Shown here: in pieces, positions 22,128 through 37,434 of the stretch | Layout of the letters: each line of letters opens with the position of its first letter | How positions within the stretch are numbered: the stretch's first letter is position 1 | Origin: Naganishia liquefaciens | Taxonomy: Eukaryota > Basidiomycota > Tremellomycetes > Filobasidiales > Filobasidiaceae | DNA length: 64,000 bases | Assembly (NCBI GenBank): GCA_013423385.1 | Contig: BLZA01000043.1 | Span: 186,001 to 250,000, forward strand | Direction of reading: 5' to 3' | Made by a program: the position numbers and the translations under genes | The notes under the pieces: model-generated | What the model was told of the DNA's origin: nothing | The model's database searches: none | Seen by the model: only the letters and a program-made list of their open reading frames with translations

Positions 22128-22752
22128 ATTGATTGCTTTTGACAGCGGTGGAACAGAGCATGCGGGCAGCTGGGGATCGCAGACACGGACAACACTTATA
22201 TCTGGAAACGGCGAGTCTATGCGCATACGATGCGGGAGGCCTGGCAAGCCCAGTACAGGATTCACGCCCACATGACACGAATCGAGGATCCAGCTATTCC
22301 AACGCCGACAGGTTCCGAAGATGGGCCGGGCCAAAGTGGAGGTGGGTGGAGGCGATATCGGTATTCGGTATGCGCCGATCTGAGCTGCCATAAATGGCGA
22401 ACACGATGCACTTTGAGATGTAGGTAGGAGGAGTACATTGCCCTCGTCTCGGATTGACAGCCACGAGACGGTAAGGCGCATGTTCCCACTTCACATTTGT
22501 GTACCCGGCCAAACTAGCAGCCGATCGTCGTCTTCATATCATGGACGGATTTCAGCAGTCCAAGTCGGAGGATGAGCATAAAGATTGCAGGAGCAAGAGC
22601 AAAAGCAGCTTGCAGGCGATTCGTTCACGACCTACGAGATCAGAAGAAGACTCGGTATTTGCATGATAATCAAGATCGGTATGAGGACGCAGAGAGGGCA
22701 CCGAATGCCATTGCATACAAATGGAGAGACCCAAGGACCGAGCAGTCGGAGC
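22128..22752. other. Intergenic, no gene recognised
   Basis: This gap holds the promoter of the aldo-keto reductase and the 3' flank of the next minus-strand gene. Overlapping open frames on both strands are short and have no motif. Confidence 0.5.
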
Positions 22753-24803
22753 CTATTCCCGACGCAGTTCCCGTTCCCAGCTGGTGATATGCGTCCGCAA
22801 GAAGTCCAGGTTCCGCTGTTCGCAAATCTGAGCAATCGGTGTCCCATCTAGGGAAGTATCGGTGGTATCATCTCTGCCTTTTGGCTGTACATGCCGCCGA
22901 ACGATGGTGTCGAGGTGCACCAAAAGGTTTACAATCTGATACGTTTCCCGTGACAAAGATCATCAGACGCCTTGTCGACATTGCAGATGGCGCCGGAGCT
23001 TACCGGTGATGGTAAATTTTCAATGGATTCCTCGTCTTCCGATGTGCGTCGGAACGAGTCTTCCCTTCGACTCGCTTTCTTCGTCAACGTAATCGGATAT
23101 CCTCTTCCGCTAACCAAGAAATCCAGCATGGAATGCAACTCGGTGACCTGTTGGCGCAACGCTCGGACTTCTTCCGCGACACTATCCAGTCGATCCGTCA
23201 TTGCGCGATTCGGAAGTCTGGCCATATTCGCGGGATCCATCGTCTCCTGCACCTGATGCTTTGGGCTCGAACGTAAAGCCGAGTGTACCGGATCGTGATC
23301 GCTTGCATTCGGAGATGCATGAGCCGTGTCGCTGCGCCGACTCTGCATGTATGTATCGACCAAGCGCTTCGTCGACTGCCATCGCAAGTCGATATCGGGT
23401 ACACCAAACTCCGAGATCGGTGCCGCAACTGGCTTCGCGCGGAACTGTGGGGAATCTGCTCTCATCTGATAGCGCGCAGGCTCAGCATCTGCATGCCTGA
23501 TGTCTCTATCTTGCCTTGACTCCCTACGTCGCCGAGAATTAAGGGGGCTCGGCTGCGGTGACAGAGCGGGGAAACGTAGGTCGAGATCTGATGGCGGAGC
23601 CGTATCAAAGAAGTCACTTCGACTCCGGGAGCTTTCCGTGATCGAGATCGAACTCGCGAGCGATTCCGGACGTGCAGTATCTTTTAGATTTTGAGACCAA
23701 CGTTGTCTTACAGCTGAATGCCGTTCAGGCGGCATATGATTCGATTGGTGTTGTTGCTGCATAGATTTATGCTCTCCTGTCTCGACACCGTTTTGTCGGC
23801 GTCTTGTGGGCGATGAGTGCGCCGGTCTACCAGACACTGGATTTATTGCGCGCTGTTGGGTGCCACCTCTCTGACGACGTCGCCGTGGAGTATCCTCGCT
23901 GAGATTACTTGTTTGTGCCATTTGAGCAGACGAATCGGTTTCTCTCTTTTGGACATTCGCCAATCCTTCAGTGAATGAGAGCTGGAGACTCTGCAACCTT
24001 GACTCACATGAAGCCGAGACAAAGGTCGACTAGTGTCAATTTCGCGGTCATTTTCGGTCGACCGTTCGGCATGGCTCTCCATTTCCGCACTCCGCGTTGC
24101 AGCCAGATTTTGGCGACGCCGCCGTGGTTTCGAATTAGGGCTCGTTGCACTGACAATCTGGCGCAGCTGTTCAAAGGATGTACTTTGCTGAGGCGTAATC
24201 GATGAATGTGCTATCTGGCGCAAAACGGGCAGTGACGGGGAAGGTGTTCTCGGATGGCTATGATGTGACTAGTTGTAGGAAGAGACTGAAGGTTAGCGAT
24301 CTCGTCAGCAAGATTTCTTCGTCTTCCGAAGATGAATACACGCTTACCTCTAGGTCTCGACTTCTCCTCGGTGTATAAAACACGTTTGCACCATTGTCTC
24401 CAGACGCGGACCTCCTATCGGCCGTATCGGGAAGTGAGTCGTCAACCTCCAGCAATGCAAGCATCTTCTCGAAATGGCTATCCTGACTCAAGGCCGACGT
24501 TCCCGCCAGATGAGACATGGTTGGCTCCTTGTTTCGTCTGCGGAGTTTTTGGGGTGACGGATTGGCATGATGGATTGAGATGGAACCCGAGGATTGCTGC
24601 TGGAGAGGTTGTGGTACCGACAGTGAATCACGATGCCTCGGTCTGGCCTTGTATTCGTCCAATAGATCGGATGCCGAGCTTTGCGAGTGGTCCGTCGTTC
24701 CTCGCTTCGCCTTACGAGGTCCAAAGAAGTTTGCGGGCGAGAATATAGTCGAGCGAGGCTGTTCATCAGATTGGGGCCGAGAGTGGCTTGATACAACCGA
24801 CAT
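22753..24803 (-). CDS. Unknown disordered protein with C-terminal coiled coil
   Basis: I do not recognise this protein. Four exons (24348-24803, 24008-24268, 23004-23945, 22753-22935) join in frame to 613 residues from the ATG at 24803. Most of it is rich in Ser, Arg, Pro and Gln and likely disordered, with patches such as TPRRRRQRGGTQQ. Near residue 470 VAEEVRALRQQVTELHSML looks like a coiled coil. The last exon, IVNLLVHLDTIVRRHV onwards, is helical and more conserved-looking. An upstream exon starting at 25042 (MTNPCVDFVNPRWQEIVNK) may belong to the same gene, but I could not join it cleanly, so the N-terminus is uncertain. Confidence 0.6.
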
Positions 24804-25534
24804 CTTGAGATATGCCTTGACGTACGTTGAAATTCTTTGAGATTATCATTCGATAGCTTGTCGTACGCTTCTTGTAATAGATGTCAAGCCGACAAGTCTG
24901 CGAATCTTGAGGATTGATAGCAGTTGAAGACGAATTCACCTGGAGAAGGTAGGAAAGCTCTGAGAGGAAAGTGGTGCGCCCCTGTTTTGTTGACAATCTC
25001 TTGCCAACGCGGGTTAACAAAGTCAACACACGGATTCGTCATCTTCCTGACATTTCATTCTCGACCGCCATTTTTGAATTCCCTGATGATTTCTATACGC
25101 TGATGGCAGAATCCTGACATTGCCCAGGGACAGTGTCCTGATATATCAAAGTTGTAAAGTGAGTGATGAGCAATTCGCCCGGAGACGAGTCTGCGGAAGT
25201 CTCTTCATCGAAGAAATGCACGAGCTGCCTCCGAAGCGGAATCCCTCAACTGAGACAATAGCACTCCTAAAGGATGCCTTTGGCGTTTCCGATCACCCGC
25301 TCGCATCACTTTCCTGAACTTCTTGACAGCTTCTGTGTGGTATCGTCTTAGACCATCGCCAACACAGCCTCTTCAATCCGCTCACCCGTTGGCAAGCCCG
25401 TAGGAATCGACAGCGGCAGGAGCGACGCTCTCCATCGCGAACCTTGCAGGCAAGATCAGCCATCATTCGTGGGCTTTACCAGTCCTCCGCGAAAGTTGAC
25501 GGTTGGATCTTCCCAGAGTCAGAAAGCTTTCGAG
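24804..25534. other. Divergent intergenic region with a possible 5' exon
   Basis: It lies between the unknown minus-strand gene and the SAP-domain gene. A minus-strand start at 25042 followed by about 34 good codons and a GTGAAT donor could be a first exon of the left gene. The rest shows nothing. Confidence 0.45.
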
Positions 25535-28264
25535 ATGTCGTCGTCCAGTCTCTCTCTATCGAGCGAGCTTCGGGCCCAGCTGCAGAATTTCAAAGTGGCA
25601 GAACTCCGGGCTTTGTGCAAACAGGTGAGCATTGATCCCTTTTGATAGCGATTCCGACGTAAAGAGAGCCCCAGCCTAATCCCCATGATTGCAGCACGGG
25701 ATCAGAGGTTACTCCAAAGCCAAACACTCGGAACTGATCGAGAAGCTGCTGGGCGCTGCAGACACGACCGCAGTCGCTACTACAGCGCCCGGTGTGCCGG
25801 CATGTAAAAACGCTCATCAAATTCAAGAGGCTAATCATCGGAACCGACAACAATTACCTCTGATATCTGAGGGCTTATCAACAGGTGACTCCTCCACCCA
25901 GCCTTCCCAGATATTGACAAGCAGTTCAGCCACACCTTCCACTCTAATGAGCGACACTCTGCTGATCACCCCTTCCACTCTTTCAACAAACCTCCCTTTG
26001 ATTCATGAGAAAACGTTTTCTCGAAAAGATCTTCCGGCTATTGATATCGCGAGGCAAGCTACAGATCAGTGTTTCCTCTCGCAAACTCAAGGTGCCTCGT
26101 CAAGTGGTATCCCTTCTCAGTCTGCATCAAAAGCCGCCGTAGAGGCCTTCAATGCTCTTGAAAGAAGGCAGGCAGCCGTGTCGCTGAAAGATGTGGTGTT
26201 CAAGAAACGAGAGAAGAAAAGGGCAGCAGATCCATCGTCTTCAGAATTGCAGGAAAGTCCAAACAAGAAGGTACGGGTCGGCTACTATACCGAGGCTGTG
26301 ACAGGAGAAACTCATTGGCTCTGTATCTGAACAAAAGTTGGCCAGAGGGCAACCCAAAAAGGCAGGCTTCTCAGCTAGCAATGCTTTGCAACTTCAAAAC
26401 ATGCTACCTTCCCTACTCGCGAGTCCTTCGATCATCAACTCCGTCTTCAGCTCCAGCGCAGTCAGCTCATCTCCGTGAGTGCGACCAGTTTTCGAAGCGG
26501 AGGCTCTTGGCCCTGATTCCTCGCATGAGCGTAGGTCTTGTGCGATTGCGGGTGCAACTTCTGGATCTTCCCAAGCCTGTGGGGGAATCGATGCAGAGCA
26601 AATGAATGAGACTGACAGAAGCAATGTCTCGGTATCTGCAGCCATACCTACTGATCATGCTCTCGCACAGACGCCGGAAGCATGTTCATCCCAGAACTCG
26701 GCTTCATGTGTACAATTCAAGTCAGCCACACTTATGACGCGGCAGAATCCGCAATTCTCCAAGACATTTCCGACACGAAAGAGGGATTCTAAGAGAGCGC
26801 CTGTCCGATTCTCCGTCGTTCCGTGTCTACCGCAATCTGTGACAGCCTCTCAGACTGCGTCGCAGGTTCCTCATTTACCGCTCGGGACCGTCCCTCTGGC
26901 GAAGACTACAAAGACAGCTGTCAAGAACAAGTCCATTGCAATGCAAAAGCCGAGAAATCAGCCAGTGAAAAACTTTGTCGCTCCTGCCTTTGTCAAAGCT
27001 GTCATCCATTCCGCCCAGTCGGCACGTAATTCACTGGCCGAAATTTCTCCTTGCCTTGAAGAGCCGTTGCTCAGCGGACGAGCACTGACCGCATGCAGCA
27101 CTTCAGAGAATCTCAAATCGAAGCAGAATGCCATCGAACGAATCCAGAAATCATGGCTGACTAGATTTTACAACCAATTAGCGGCTGCGCGCAAGGACAT
27201 GGTTGCCAGGAACCCGAATCTTGCCTCCAGCAGGTCACCAGCGGGACTTCCCGGAATGACGGCAGAGTTTGTGCATTCCTCAGCAACTGGGCCTGAACAG
27301 CTCGATATCGCAGTCGTCTTTGTGATCGGACGGTTGTATTCGCAGATCGGCATGGATGATTGGGAGGCGATTGTCAAAGAGGAATTGGTGTTCTCCACGA
27401 CGAATGCTGGAGGAGGTCTATGGGAAATTGTGACCAGAACACAGACTCGCGAAGTATCCAAGCGGAGAGGATTACCTTCTCCCATCAAGACAGAGCTGGC
27501 AACGTACTTCGTGATCGGGGAGACCGGAGAGGTTCTCACAAAGGGTGACGAGAAGTCTCTTCGACAGGACTGGAGGCTATATCTCGCAGAAAACAGCATC
27601 AGCGCAGAAAACACTTTGATGAACGCCGTTAGAACCAAAGATGACCTAGCCTATCCGCATGGTATTGCCGCTATATGGGCCAAGTCGACCAGCCGCCAAA
27701 CAGATTTGGCAGACAGCCACAGGCTGGCCGAAAAATATGTGTTGAGCAATGTCATGCCCAACAGGTAAGCGAAACTTTCGTGTTCATACTGATGCAAACT
27801 CTCTGAGCCCTATCGATGCAGCTACACGGGAGAGTATCAGACAGCGTTACAGATGGAGGCAGCTTGGATGGGTCAAGGGAGCCTTGCTGCACAACCACGG
27901 AAACCGCAAGTCAACCTCTTCCTTCCAGAGTGAGTATTGCTTTGGGAGAGCTTGACACGCCGCTTATTCCTCGGTCGCGACCATCAGAGCTCATCAGGTC
28001 GAATGCGTGTCATTTCTTACATCCGGATTGTGTGCGAAGCCTCTCCATCCTTCTATCATGATCGTCAAGCGCAAGTCGACAGAAGATCTGGCATTGCGGG
28101 AGACCGGGCAAATCATAGGAAACTTTGAGGAAGCTGGAGTACTGACTATCTGGCAGACCTTGATTGGCTGCGATCCCAGCGGAGTCGCTCTTCCTGAGCT
28201 TGAAAGCAAACGACTCTCAGAGCGATTCTGGACCACTCCCGACGAGAATAATCAAATTGAATGA
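25535..28264 (+). CDS. SAP-domain protein, function unknown
   Basis: Probably a nucleic-acid-binding nuclear protein. Six exons (25535-25624, 25695-26270, 26338-26474, 26535-27764, 27822-27929, 27988-28264) give 805 residues. The N-terminus is a SAP motif: LQNFKVAELRALCKQHGI, then YSKAKHSELIEKLL. A Ser/Thr-rich linker follows with Lys-rich nuclear-localisation-like runs (KKREKKRA, near residue 210). The second half, from about residue 480 (IERIQKSWLTRFYNQLAAA), looks like a folded domain without a name I know. It contains LDIAVVFVIGRLYSQIGMDD and ATYFVIGETGEVLTKGDE. The SAP motif is split by the first intron at a phase-0 site. Confidence 0.75.
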
Positions 28265-28622
28265 GATCAGGCATGCCGTCAGACTTCATGAACAGGCGGT
28301 AGCGCCTTCCGCCTTACACGATTTTCCCTGTTACCACTGTACAGCAGTAGTAGACTTTTCAATGCAGACGACGTATGAGTATGACAACCAAGCGCGACTC
28401 AAATTGCAGCTCGAGAAGCGCCAAACCCTGCAAGCTCTGGCCGCAGAATCGCCTATTTACTACTGACTTGCACACTCTCCTCATCCATTTCACTTTGTGT
28501 AGGGGGTTGAGCGTGTTTTTCCGCTATGAACACCCTGAAGCGACATGAAAGCATGTACAGGGTAATTGACCTATGTATCGCGATCTTATGGAGAAAAGAC
28601 CTCCTGTCAAACCATGGTCTAT
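28265..28622. other. Convergent 3' region
   Basis: This gap lies between the ends of the SAP-domain gene and the kinase gene. It probably contains both 3' UTRs. No coding feature is visible. Confidence 0.6.
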
Positions 28623-31600
28623 TTATACAGGTGTTTTGTACGGTTTTCCGGTCAGTTGTCTGACCTTGGTGGCCACCCCATCCGCGGGCTGCCGACTGGA
28701 TGGGAGTAACGAAGTGTTTCGTTGAAAGCCTGAGAAGCTGCTCTTCTCTTTTGCTGACAAGGGAGAAGGTTTGGGAATGCGTGCTTTGAGCGTGTCTTGC
28801 TGCAGGTTGCGGCTCGATGGGGATTTGGAGCTGTTGCTGGAGTGCGGACCCGCCACGAGAAGATCACCGTTTCGAGACCCTCCAGACAGGTAGCCGCTGC
28901 TCTTCTTCTTGACAGTATCACGATCTTCAATCGTGGTTACTTCATTGAGGGTACTGTTAACTCTGGCGTTTGGCTGCACTGTGGGATTGGAAGCTGATAA
29001 CTTTCCGACCCTGATCTTCTTGCCCGCCAGGATCCATGGATGTTGCATAGCGGCTGAAGGTGTCATTCGCCGCTGGGGATCCCATACAAGACACTTGGCG
29101 ATGAAGTCGACGAAAAGAGGATCGTGGTCGCACTTGAGGATCGAAGACAGGTTTTTGCTGCCCGGGCGGCGACGCTTTCCCTTGGAATTGGTGTGTGGTC
29201 GAGGTTGACCTTGAGAATCTGGAAAAGGTGTGTCAGCGGATGTCTGATCGGCTCCCGTGAATAGCACTTACCGAAGAACACCCTCTTTCTTTCTCCCCTC
29301 TCCACAAGCTGCCTATCTGGGACGCCGAGGAGTTCCATAATACAGTGTAATTGCTCGGTCTCGTCGCTTCCAGGCGCGATAGGATATCCAGTATGCATTT
29401 CAGCGAGAATGCAGCCTAGACTCCACATATCAATGGCCATGTTGTACCTGATACCGAGAATGATTTCCGGCGCACGGTAGAAACGACTTTGGATGTAAGT
29501 GTAGACTGGCAGGAGGTCAGAATAGCCATCATGGCGCGAGTTTGTAAAACTCACCTCTTTCGTCTTCATGACAACTGCTTCCAAAGTCGATCACCTTTAT
29601 GCCGCTCTTTGCCGGGTGGCGGAGCAAAATGTTCTGATTGGGGACCTCAGTCAGGCAGGTACGTGTCGGTGACAGCTACAACACCTACCTCTGGCTTCAA
29701 GTCGCAATGAATGATCCTATTATTCTTCATGACTTGCAGTGCCGATAACATTTGCACCGTAAACCGTCGGATGAGATTCGTGGAGAATCCGATAAAGTTA
29801 TTGGCTTTCACGAGCTCGTACAGATTGAGGCTGAGCAGCTCGGTCACAATGCACAGATGGCTTCGGAACGAAAACTTTTCGATAATCTTGATGAGATTGT
29901 GTTTGTCCTCGGGGTCCTGTGATACAAGTCAGCCGTGTTCGCGCGCGACAGCCACATTGGCTTACCCATTCCACCAAGTTTTCCAAAATTCGAACCTCTA
30001 CCAAAGCCTGCTGGTGGAATCTCTTTTTGTTCCGGATGATCTTGACCGCAACACAGTCTCCCGTCTTGTGGTCTCGGCATTGTAATACCTGACCAAAAGA
30101 ACCTTTGCCGAGCACACCCAAGATCTCGTAGCGATAGCTCAGATGGTCTCCAAAGTTGACCAAGTAGTCGCCGCGGTCGTCGTCATAGCCGTAATTGTTC
30201 TGCGAAGCGTCAGGGCTGTTTGCTTTTTTGGAGGACTTGGAGCCTGAGAACCAGATGGTCGAATAGTCGAGGATCTCGCGGCGTTCGTATAGCGACAGGG
30301 AGTCAAAGTGCCGCTTGATGAAGGCTATGCAAGAGTCAGCAATATACTTGACCTCGGCCAGGCGAGGCTCACCGTGCGGACTCATTGCCTCTGCCGGCGC
30401 TACGGGATCAGGAAAATTCAGGGAAGCCTCTAGCTCTCCACTCATTTTCTCGCCCTTGGCCTGTCGAGTACGTTGTTTGCGATAGAATGCCGCCATCTCT
30501 TCATCACCAAGTCTCTCATCTTCATCGAGGACAACGTTGGCAGGCGATCCCGAGCGCGATCTCGAGGCGTGGGACGAAGAAGGCCTGCTGTCGGAAAACG
30601 TACTCGAATGAACAGAGAGAGTAGATACTCGGCCACTTGTCGCCGCCGCCGGTGATCGATTCGCAAAGGATTTGAGCGGTTCCCTGCCGGGCGTTCTGGG
30701 CGGTTCGGGCAGGACACGCTTGCCCGTTGTGATGGACGATCCCGAGGCGTGGCGCATGCCGGAAGTCACCTTGGGTACTATCTGCTCCGACTCTTCCGTC
30801 CGCGGCAAGTCCTGCGGGGAATCGCGATTCCTAGATCTAGAGGCGGGAGCTCGCAATTGATCTGCCGTAATGATCAGGTCGGCGTACGAGCCATCGTTAG
30901 CTTTGCGCTCGGCGCATGATTGCTTGGAGACCGCCGACGTCGATGCCTTTTGCTGACTTGTACCTGAAACGACCGTCTTTGAAATGCGTGGTATGCGAGT
31001 CGGCGTTGCAGCATGAATGGATCCGCCATAGCGCTGCGTATGCTGGGCAGGAGATCCACGACTCGGTGATCCAGTTACTGTCGGCAAGACGGCTGCACTG
31101 CGACTCGGGGGAAGATTGAAATGCGATGATAGATGGCCCAAGGCAGACCTTTGGCTTGAAACAGACCCTGCATCGTACTTGCTCTTCCTCTCTGATTCTT
31201 TGGCATACGAGGCACGCTTTGTCGATTCCTTTGACGGCGGATAGCGGTGCGAAGGCTCGTCTAGTCGGTAAGCCGATGCGCTGCCTGAAAGTTTCGCTTG
31301 ACCATCCTGAGCGTTCGAGGGGGTCTACCAAGGGATTAGTCGGGAACAACAGGGAAAACAGCTAATCACCACTCACCTTGCCTCTTTTGCGGCCGGCCCA
31401 CCCAAAGCTTCCCTTGCGTTCATGCCTCGACCGCGGCTCATTGGGTACGGCGTCCTCGATGCCCTCGCTCGGCGCCATCTCTTGCGTGATCGAATTCCGC
31501 TTGTGTCCACCGAGCATTGCGGGAATCCCGATCCCCAACACCGTCTTCCGCTGCTGCGAACCCGTGGCGTTCGGACCCGACTTGTCATGCCGTACGGCGG

Positions 31601-34050
31601 GTTCTTGCGCAACTTTCTGCGCGGACGTCTTGGACGTCACAGACGCAGCCTGGAAGGAAGTCGACGATGATCTGCGAAAGAACGGCAACGAGGCTGTCGT
31701 GCCGCGTCTCGATGTACTAGTGCCGGCCGACACTGGGACGGCATATTCATCCGAGTAACCATTCGTAGTTGCGGACAAGGGCTGCGCGCGGGTTGTATTT
31801 TCGGATTCGCTCGTCCCCGAGCTTTTATGACTGAGCGCTGGCGGCGGCGCCAAGCCATCCAATTCCGACGTCGATAGCATAGGGCTCGCATACACTGATG
31901 GCGGGCTGAGCGTGCCGTCGACTTGAGCGCCGTGCAACAAGCCAGGCGACGGTAACCCGGAACTGAGCGCGTCCGACTTGTGTTTATGTGATGCCGACGT
32001 AAAGCTCAGCGCAGATGAAAATGACCATTTCTTATTCATCATGCGGGGCCGACTCGCCGTCGTCGAGTTCGTTCCTTGGACGGCGGGCGCAAATGAATCG
32101 GTCGATGTCGCGGAAAGTGCGGGACTCTTGAGGATATCGGTCAAGCCCGGATCTGAACTGACTTCGGTGCCGAGCGCCGGCGAAGACGCCGAATTGGAGA
32201 TGCGACTTTCGAGTGAGGATGGAACGGCGAGGAGCGACGCCGAGTCGTCCTTGAAGGGGGCATGGTAGGCTGCCATCCTGGAGAGATCGTTCATCGTGGA
32301 TGACTTCGGCACATGGTCGTCCGACGTTGTCTGCTGCAACGGCTGGTACGATTTCGGAAGCGGAGGTACGGGCGGAACATGGGACGTGGCGGCGGGTGAT
32401 GCGTTTTGGAATACGGAAGAGCCAGAGGCGGGCGTCGGCAGTGCGGATGACGCGGGCGAGTCGGCGACGTGATCGATCCCGTGGGTACGACGTCTCGGAG
32501 TCATTCCGTCCGATGACGATGCCTCGTCCTGCGCCCATGCCTCATGCGATGACTTGCCGTCTTCGACATCCGATCATACTCGTCAACAAACGCGCTGCCG
32601 TCTGCGCAATCCCGCATGACTCACCTCGGCCTCCCATCGCATTCTTACCCGACGAGGTCTCCCTCTCCCTTGCCCGCGCCTTCAAGCTTCCCGTACTCGT
32701 CTTGCCCAACCCGTCTAACCGCCTGATCACCTCCTGCGTCCCCTCATCCATCAACGAAGTCGATGATTTCCGCTCGCGCTCACGCTCGACATCGGGACGC
32801 GCCTTGCGAGGGGATCCCGTCCCGATAGGGGTCTTGCGTTCCCTCGGAGTTTTAGCCACGGGCGTGTGTTCGGACGACGCAACAAAGGCCAAGCTGCCCA
32901 TGGACGCGCTCTCCTTCATCATAATCTTGTTGATACTCGCCGTTGACGGGCTCGGCGGTAAATGCGAGAAATCACGCGTAGAGCCGAATTGACGAAGGAT
33001 GCTGTGTGCCGAGGGCGTTGTTGGCTGTGGATGGCGCTGCTGAGGTGCAGGTGGTGGTTGCCCAGGCGAGGTGGGAGTGGATCCACCGGCTGTACCACTG
33101 GTAGGAGTAGGAACCTTGAATGTCCCGCCCAAATCACCAAAGGAAGGCAACCTCGGCACGCCCCTCGCCGTCGTCGGCGCTGCTGCTCGTTCCACCACAT
33201 CATCCCGCTTGACCGACCCACGTAACCTCGGTCCACTGACCTGTCTCTCCCGCTTTGCCATCCCGGTCCTAATCTCGCCCGCGCCCTCACGCTGTGCCAG
33301 CATAGCCGCGGAATCCAAGCTCCCGCTCGCGGTCATTCCTCCCGCGCGCGGCTTTTCCGCATCGGTGGGGACGACGTACCGCGGTGTGGCGAGTTCCCCG
33401 ACGCCGATCAAGCCGCGTCGGTCTAGTCTGCGTGGATCCGGAAGGCCGGGTGTGATGGGTGATGTTGTGTCGGACTCGGTAGTGGCGTAAGGACGTAGAG
33501 GGGTGCGTGGAGGCGCGTAACTTGAAGAGAGGTATCCTGATGATGATGGTGAGATACCGTATGTGTATGGCGGGTGTTGCGCCGAAGCGGTCGAGGAACT
33601 GTTCATCGATGCGAGACCGCTCATGGACGCGAGACCGCCCATCGACACGGATCCCGTTATTCGTCTTGCATCTCCACTTTCATTCCTTGCCAAACGGGAC
33701 TCCGTTGCTGATGTCAAAGGCGGCGCAGGCAACGGCCGATGCTGCAGTGGATTCCCATACGAAACCGTACGTGATCCGTCCCCTCGGCGATCACTCTCTC
33801 GCTGCGAATAATGCGCATAGTTCTCGGTAACGATCCTCCTCTCTCTTGGCGATTGCTCTGCCGACCCTTGACCTCGGCCCTTGTAGGCTTCTCTTATCCG
33901 TCGTTCCGATGGTAGTCCCTTGCCGATGAACGCGGCTCCGGGCGCGAGGTCGAGGTACGGTGGTCTGCTTGCGCGTTGGCGCGGAGGAGTCGTCTCGTGG
34001 GACATGACAGGCAAGGGGAAGCCATCCGGGTCGAGAAGCTGCGACGACAT
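28623..34050 (-). CDS. DYRK-family protein kinase (Pom1-like)
   Basis: This is a dual-specificity kinase; in fission yeast Pom1 controls cell polarity and size. Seven exons (32625-34050, 31377-32560, 29966-31324, 29689-29916, 29555-29633, 29272-29505, 28623-29218) give 1,701 residues. The first 1,150 or so are Ser/Pro/Thr-rich and probably disordered. The kinase core follows: glycine loop [16 protein letters not shown]-type lysine in [23 protein letters not shown] (HCD as in DYRKs), VIDFGSSC, the activation loop [17 protein letters not shown] with the YxY autophosphorylation motif, and [13 protein letters not shown] 200-residue C-terminal tail is Ser-rich. The start at 34050 precedes [10 protein letters not shown]; an upstream in-frame ATG at 34173 is possible. 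Confidence 0.9.
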
Positions 34051-34410
34051 GGCAGTCGTCGTCGAGGAACCGGCGGGATGCGGGGAGGGATAGGGAGGGA
34101 ATGTGGGGGTGTAGGTGTGGGCGTTGATGAGCCCATCTCGTCCGTCAAAGCATCCGACGCTGCTGACCGGCAAGCTGAGCCGGCCACGCTGTGTCCGACG
34201 CGTTTGATTTGCATCCGCATCGCGCGCCCCCTGAGCTTCATTATTCGCGCCAGATGTGTCTTTATTGACCCTAAAACGCGCACAAACGATGCGATCGGTG
34301 TCTCAAAAGTTCAAACGGCGCCAGTCTCGTCCCTCGCTTTGATTTCAATCTGCCCCAACGCCGCGTCTCCGCCTTGCCAGCAGGCGTACTCTGCTTCCAC
34401 TCGCGCCATC
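34051..34410. promoter_or_regulatory. Shared divergent promoter of the kinase gene and ELP3
   Basis: A 360-bp region between two start codons on opposite strands. It is GC-rich on the kinase side and shows no obvious TATA box. Both promoters and 5' UTRs must lie here. Confidence 0.5.
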
Positions 34411-36582
<2,172 letters not shown>

Positions 36583-36842
36583 TTGTAGCATTATGACGGA
36601 AGGCGCCTTTATTGGCGTGTTGTATCCTGTAACATTTGGCTCTGATGTATCCGTTTGCGATATTCCTTGGAATGGCCATGCGCTGCTATGCTATGGTACA
36701 AACAATATGAAGCTAGGTAGAAATACAACCGGGTCGTAGCCTTGATCTCGTCGGCTCTTTTCGCTCAACCTTGATCTGGTCTTATCTATTGTAATACTGT
36801 CTGACGTGCACCTCATCCATGTCTGGCACGAATCATAAGCTT

Positions 36843-37190
36843 TCAGGGCCTGATCGTACGTCGGATCGTCTCGGTGCTACAAAGACATGCGATTCAGCAA
36901 TCGCCTCCTTTCCCTAAGGCGGACGTAGAAAGCTTACCCATAAGCGGATGTAATTGTGCCAAATAGGTGATCGCCCACATCAAATAACAACAAGTGATAG
37001 CGAGCATCAGACTTGTTCGGATCAGACTGAATGGCCAAAGACACAGGTATAAGCTCGGGGGTCGAGACTGAAAGCATGGTGGAATCCCGGAAACTCACGT
37101 TTGATTGACGCCTTTTGGCGTGAAGAACCATGAGATGGCACCTCCGGCGAACGCGACGATTGCGAGCATGAGTACGAGGAAGCCCGACAT
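36843..37190 (-). CDS. VMA9: V-ATPase V0 subunit e
   Basis: A small membrane subunit of the vacuolar proton pump, needed for V0 assembly. Three exons (37099-37190, 36937-37026, 36843-36876) give 71 residues. Two membrane segments are visible: residues 3-20 and about 35-55. They surround WFFTPKGVNQTLIRTSLML, which is strongly conserved in the family, and YLAQLHPL closes the second helix. The Asn in NQT is a known glycosylation-type site in fungal homologues. It is too short and too interrupted to be seen as an open frame. The gene shares a 244-bp promoter with ZUO1. Confidence 0.92.
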
Positions 37191-37434
37191 GGTGAGAATG
37201 GCAAGGGAGTGGCGTCTTGAAGGGGTCTATAGTGCAGAGGTGATCCAACCATCTGAGCTCAACACGCCCTGTGAGGATGTCGGTGGGAGATGACGATTGC
37301 TCGATCGCCACGTTAGCGCGCGACTCGATTTGGCAGAGCGAGCCCGCCGCGGAAAAAAAGTCGAGCATACAACAAGCAGTCTGTTGCGTGTTGTCGACCA
37401 GTAACCCGTACTCTGCCACACCGGACTCATCATC

